From: an uncultured Lachnospiraceae bacterium
Lineage (GTDB): Bacteria; Bacillota; Clostridia; Lachnospirales; Lachnospiraceae
Direction: 5' to 3'
Length of the DNA: 50,347 nucleotides
NCBI GenBank assembly: GCA_910585715.1
Contig: CAJUEX010000019.1
Span: 4,380-54,726, forward strand
Shown: in pieces, positions 47,703 to 50,347 of the stretch
Position numbering within the stretch: the first letter of the stretch is position 1
How the letters are laid out: each line of letters begins with the position of its first letter
Made by a program: the position numbers and the translations under genes
The notes under the pieces: model-generated
What the model was told of the DNA's origin: nothing
The model's input: the letters and a program-made list of their open reading frames with translations, nothing else
The model's database searches: none

Positions 47703-49019
47703 TTATAACTCCTTTCCTCTTTTTGGCAGATACTGCACCGCAATCCGATTCTCCGGCTTTGCGTCGCAAAAATAAATCACCATTAAGAACACCCACTCCA
47801 AAGGCTTCATCAGCAGATAAACCACATCAGCAGCCCACTTCGTCTGTATGAGCACCGCAATGGGAAATCCATAGGTATCGTAAAAATGCCTCACATGCTT
47901 ATGGAAGCCCGGCATTTTTTCTTCCAGAATCTGCTCAAAGGCGTTTGCAATGCACAACTGGCGGTTAACCACGATTATCTCCCCATGGCGTTCTCCCATG
48001 CGGATAGGCTTTACCAGCTTTTCATGACCAGATGCTGCAACTGTACACAAATAATGACCGCGGGAAGGAAGATTGGGAGGCGCCGTCCTTGCGGATAACC
48101 GCCATTGTGCCGTTTCCGTAAAGACCTTAATCACATAATCAGGCTTTTGTCCAAACAGCATGAGAATGCAGAATAAAATCCCCAAAAGGGGCCACATGAA
48201 AAGAAATGCCAATGCAGGCCAGTAAGCAGCACGCCTAAGCTTTTTATCCAGAAAACTCCATATGGTTTTCTCTTTGGAAGCTTCCAACGCCTGCTCTTTT
48301 TGCTCCTTCACGGCGTTCCACTCATAAATACTTAAGCGAATGGTCTTTATGGAAATCATAATAAAATCAAATGGAAACAGACATAACAGTGCAGACTCTA
48401 AGCCTGAACCAAAAGTCAGATTCACTCCTAACATCTGTATGCACCACATAATGCTTTCAAATATTCCCAGATACATTGCCGCCATTGCCGATACAATCAC
48501 AAGAGGCGGTGTCTTTTCCGCCTTTATACGGGAAAGCACAAAATAGCCAATTCCCCCTGCCAGACACATTACAATAAAGGTGGGCACCGCCCCTGTCCAC
48601 AAAGGCTGATGGACCTGCGGGTCATATAATTGCTTAGACCATTCCGCATCCCATGCAATATCCATAAAATAATAATTGGATATCCAGCTATATAACAGGC
48701 CTAATAAAATGGTAGTATACTCAGACCGTCTCACCGCTTTTTTATGGTGCTCCGTTTTGGGCAGAAGAAATAAAGAAATGAAATGAATCAAAGTCAATAC
48801 TCCTGGATATACAAAAAATGCTCCGGTAATAAATCCAGTTATAACAAAAGAAAACACATCCGGATAAAAAAGCGCAGAATGTCCCTCTGCCATCTCTATG
48901 ACTGATTGTAATATACAAAGAGAAAACCCCAGCCCCATTGAAAGCCAAATGGAGCTGGAGACAGGTCTTTTTTTCACACTGGATATTATTTTTTTACAAA
49001 AGAAGTCAATTTTTTCCAT
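47703..49019 (-). CDS. DUF6688 family membrane protein
   Basis: 438 residues with about eight membrane helices, and a distinctive soluble block near residues 325-375: RTAPPNLPSRGHYLCTVAAS and VVNRQLCIANAFEQILEE. This block defines the DUF6688 family of Firmicutes; its function is unknown to me. AGGA lies 6 bases before the ATG and the lysA stop is 8 bases upstream, so it is in the lysA operon. Confidence 0.7.
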   Translation of the reverse strand: MEKIDFFCKKIISSVKKRPVSSSIWLSMGLGFSLCILQSVIEMAEGHSALFYPDVFSFVITGFITGAFFVYPGVLTLIHFISLFLLPKTEHHKKAVRRSEYTTILLGLLYSWISNYYFMDIAWDAEWSKQLYDPQVHQPLWTGAVPTFIVMCLAGGIGYFVLSRIKAEKTPPLVIVSAMAAMYLGIFESIMWCIQMLGVNLTFGSGLESALLCLFPFDFIMISIKTIRLSIYEWNAVKEQKEQALEASKEKTIWSFLDKKLRRAAYWPALAFLFMWPLLGILFCILMLFGQKPDYVIKVFTETAQWRLSARTAPPNLPSRGHYLCTVAASGHEKLVKPIRMGERHGEIIVVNRQLCIANAFEQILEEKMPGFHKHVRHFYDTYGFPIAVLIQTKWAADVVYLLMKPLEWVFLMVIYFCDAKPENRIAVQYLPKRGKEL

Positions 49020-49027
49020 TACTAATC

Positions 49028-50299
49028 CTAAAATCCCATTTTCTTATAAATATCAAAGCAGTCAAAGGTTGCAAAATAATCCTTTGGCGTTTCTGCCCTG
49101 CGGATGAGCTGCACGCTGCCGTCTTCCTTTAATAAAAGCTCGGCAGACTTTAACTTTCCGTTATAATTATACCCCATGGCAAAGCCGTGTGCTCCGGTAT
49201 CATGAATTACAAGCAGGTCGCCAATGTCAATCTTCGGAAGCATTCTGTCAATGGCAAATTTGTCATTATTTTCACACAGTGAACCGGTAACGTCATATTT
49301 ATGGTCACAGGGTTCCTTTTCCTTTCCCATAACGGTAATGTGATGATATGCGCCATACATGGCCGGACGCATCAAATTCACGGCGCAGGCGTCGCAGCCG
49401 ATATATTCCTTATGGGTATGCTTTTCATGAATGGCAGTAGTCACAAGATGTCCGTAAGGACCCATCATGAACCTTCCAAGCTCTGTATAAATCGCCACAT
49501 CGGAAAGCCCTGCAGGCACAAGAATTTCTTCAAATACCTTTCTGACTCCTTCCCCTATCACCTGAATATCATTTGGCTCCTGATCCGGCCTGTATGGGAT
49601 TCCGATACCGCCGGACAAATTGATAAAGCTTAAGGAAACCCCTACCTCCTTTTTCAGCTTCACTGCCGTCTCAAACAGGGTTCTTGCCAGAACCGGATAA
49701 TATTCATTGGTAACCGTATTGCTTGCAAGGAAGGAATGAAGTCCAAACCGTTTCACTCCCTTTTCCTTTAAAATACGGAAGCCTTCAAAAAGCTGCTCTG
49801 TTGTAAAACCGTACTTGGCATCTCCCGGATTGTCCATAATATCCGTGCTGATTTTAAATACGCCTCCCGGATTATAACGGCAGCTTAAGGTTTCAGGCAG
49901 CTTACCGAGTGTCTTTTCCAAAAATTCAATATGGGTAAAATCATCCAAATTGATGGTAGCGCCGATTTCAGACGCATAGACAAATTCGCTTGCCGGGGTA
50001 GCATTGGAAGAAAACATAATGTCCTCTCCCTTTACCCCCATTCCGTTGGAAAGCATAAGCTCCGTCATGGAGGAACAGTCACAGCCGCAGCCGTATTCTC
50101 TTAATATATCGATTAAAAAGGGATTTGGGGTAGCCTTTACTGCAAAAAACTCCTTAAAGCCCTTATTCCAGGAAAACGCCTCCTTTAAAGCCCGGGCATT
50201 TTCCCGAATGCCCTTTTCATCATAAATGTGAAATGGTGTTGGATATGTCTTTATAATTTCCTCCAACTGTTCCTTTGTTACAAATGGTGTCTTGTTCAT
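49028..50299 (-). CDS. lysA: Diaminopimelate decarboxylase
   Basis: Converts meso-diaminopimelate to lysine with pyridoxal phosphate. FFAVKATPNP holds the PLP lysine; LSGGIGIPYRPDQEPND and TELGRFMMGPYGHLV are the phosphate-binding segments; GCDACAVNLMRPAMYGAYH and VTGSLCENNDKFA carry active-site residues. 423 residues from the ATG at 50299. An ATG four codons earlier (50311) lies right at the AAAGGA ribosome site, so the later one is preferred, though its spacing is long. The gene is complete within the window. Confidence 0.9.
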   Translation of the reverse strand: MNKTPFVTKEQLEEIIKTYPTPFHIYDEKGIRENARALKEAFSWNKGFKEFFAVKATPNPFLIDILREYGCGCDCSSMTELMLSNGMGVKGEDIMFSSNATPASEFVYASEIGATINLDDFTHIEFLEKTLGKLPETLSCRYNPGGVFKISTDIMDNPGDAKYGFTTEQLFEGFRILKEKGVKRFGLHSFLASNTVTNEYYPVLARTLFETAVKLKKEVGVSLSFINLSGGIGIPYRPDQEPNDIQVIGEGVRKVFEEILVPAGLSDVAIYTELGRFMMGPYGHLVTTAIHEKHTHKEYIGCDACAVNLMRPAMYGAYHHITVMGKEKEPCDHKYDVTGSLCENNDKFAIDRMLPKIDIGDLLVIHDTGAHGFAMGYNYNGKLKSAELLLKEDGSVQLIRRAETPKDYFATFDCFDIYKKMGF

Positions 50300-50347
50300 T
50301 TTTATATCCATTCCTTTCGCGCTGCTCAAGGCACAAAACGTCATGAA

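Overview
The window looks like chromosomal DNA of a low-to-mid GC Firmicute of the family Lachnospiraceae, probably near Blautia. This rests on gene content and order, not on a marker gene: the gpsA-plsY-der-DUF512 run, rplS-lepB-rbgA-lepB-rnhB with ylqG/ylqH-like genes, the DUF711 (PFL)/ACT pair, yceD-rpmF, a roughly 395-residue ribose-phosphate pyrophosphokinase and a lantibiotic-type histidine kinase relic. Most genes are housekeeping genes on the minus strand. No prophage, CRISPR array or transposase was seen.

Layout. 1-4762: gpsA, plsY, der and a DUF512 iron-sulfur protein (minus). 4950-7093: prs (plus), flanked by two oppositely oriented copies of a long palindromic element, then a second kind of giant hairpin. 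7112-11120: a very large sensor kinase with its response regulator, and a divergent DUF378 gene. 11129-18708: pgeF, yraN, ylqH-like, ylqG-like, rnhB, lepB, rbgA, lepB, rplS, a near-perfect palindrome, and a truncated MntP-like gene. 18739-24128: a heptad-repeat YhgE/Pip-like protein, an MMPL exporter and its probable TetR regulator. 24346-29411: rpmF, yceD, an isolated plus-strand DUF6020-like gene, a decayed ABC permease/histidine kinase pair, and pta. 29645-34206: tmcAL (plus), then copA, a copZ-like gene and csoR. 34413-46609: a membrane J-domain protein, a GH13 alpha-glucosidase, DUF711, ACT, walJ, an FtsA-like ATPase, coaE, polA, a zinc-finger anti-sigma-like protein and mtaD. 46725-50299: another palindrome, tRNA-Leu(CAA), a HicB antitoxin gene with an internal stop, DUF6688 and lysA.

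The most unusual content is a family of long intergenic inverted repeats (4950-5111, 6477-6638, 18132-18304, 46725-46948, plus a lone arm near 27050-27090). They share an inner core, a central hairpin and, in three copies, end motifs. The outer arm differs in sequence from copy to copy, yet within each copy it is mirrored by its partner arm. This is what one expects if pairing is selected or if one arm is periodically rewritten from the other. No known function was recognised.

Regulation can be read at several sites: a CsoR operator filling the spacer of the cop promoter, a palindrome centred on the -35 of the MMPL promoter next to a tetR gene, consensus promoters for yceD-rpmF, prs, rplS, pta and the tRNA, and several intrinsic terminators.
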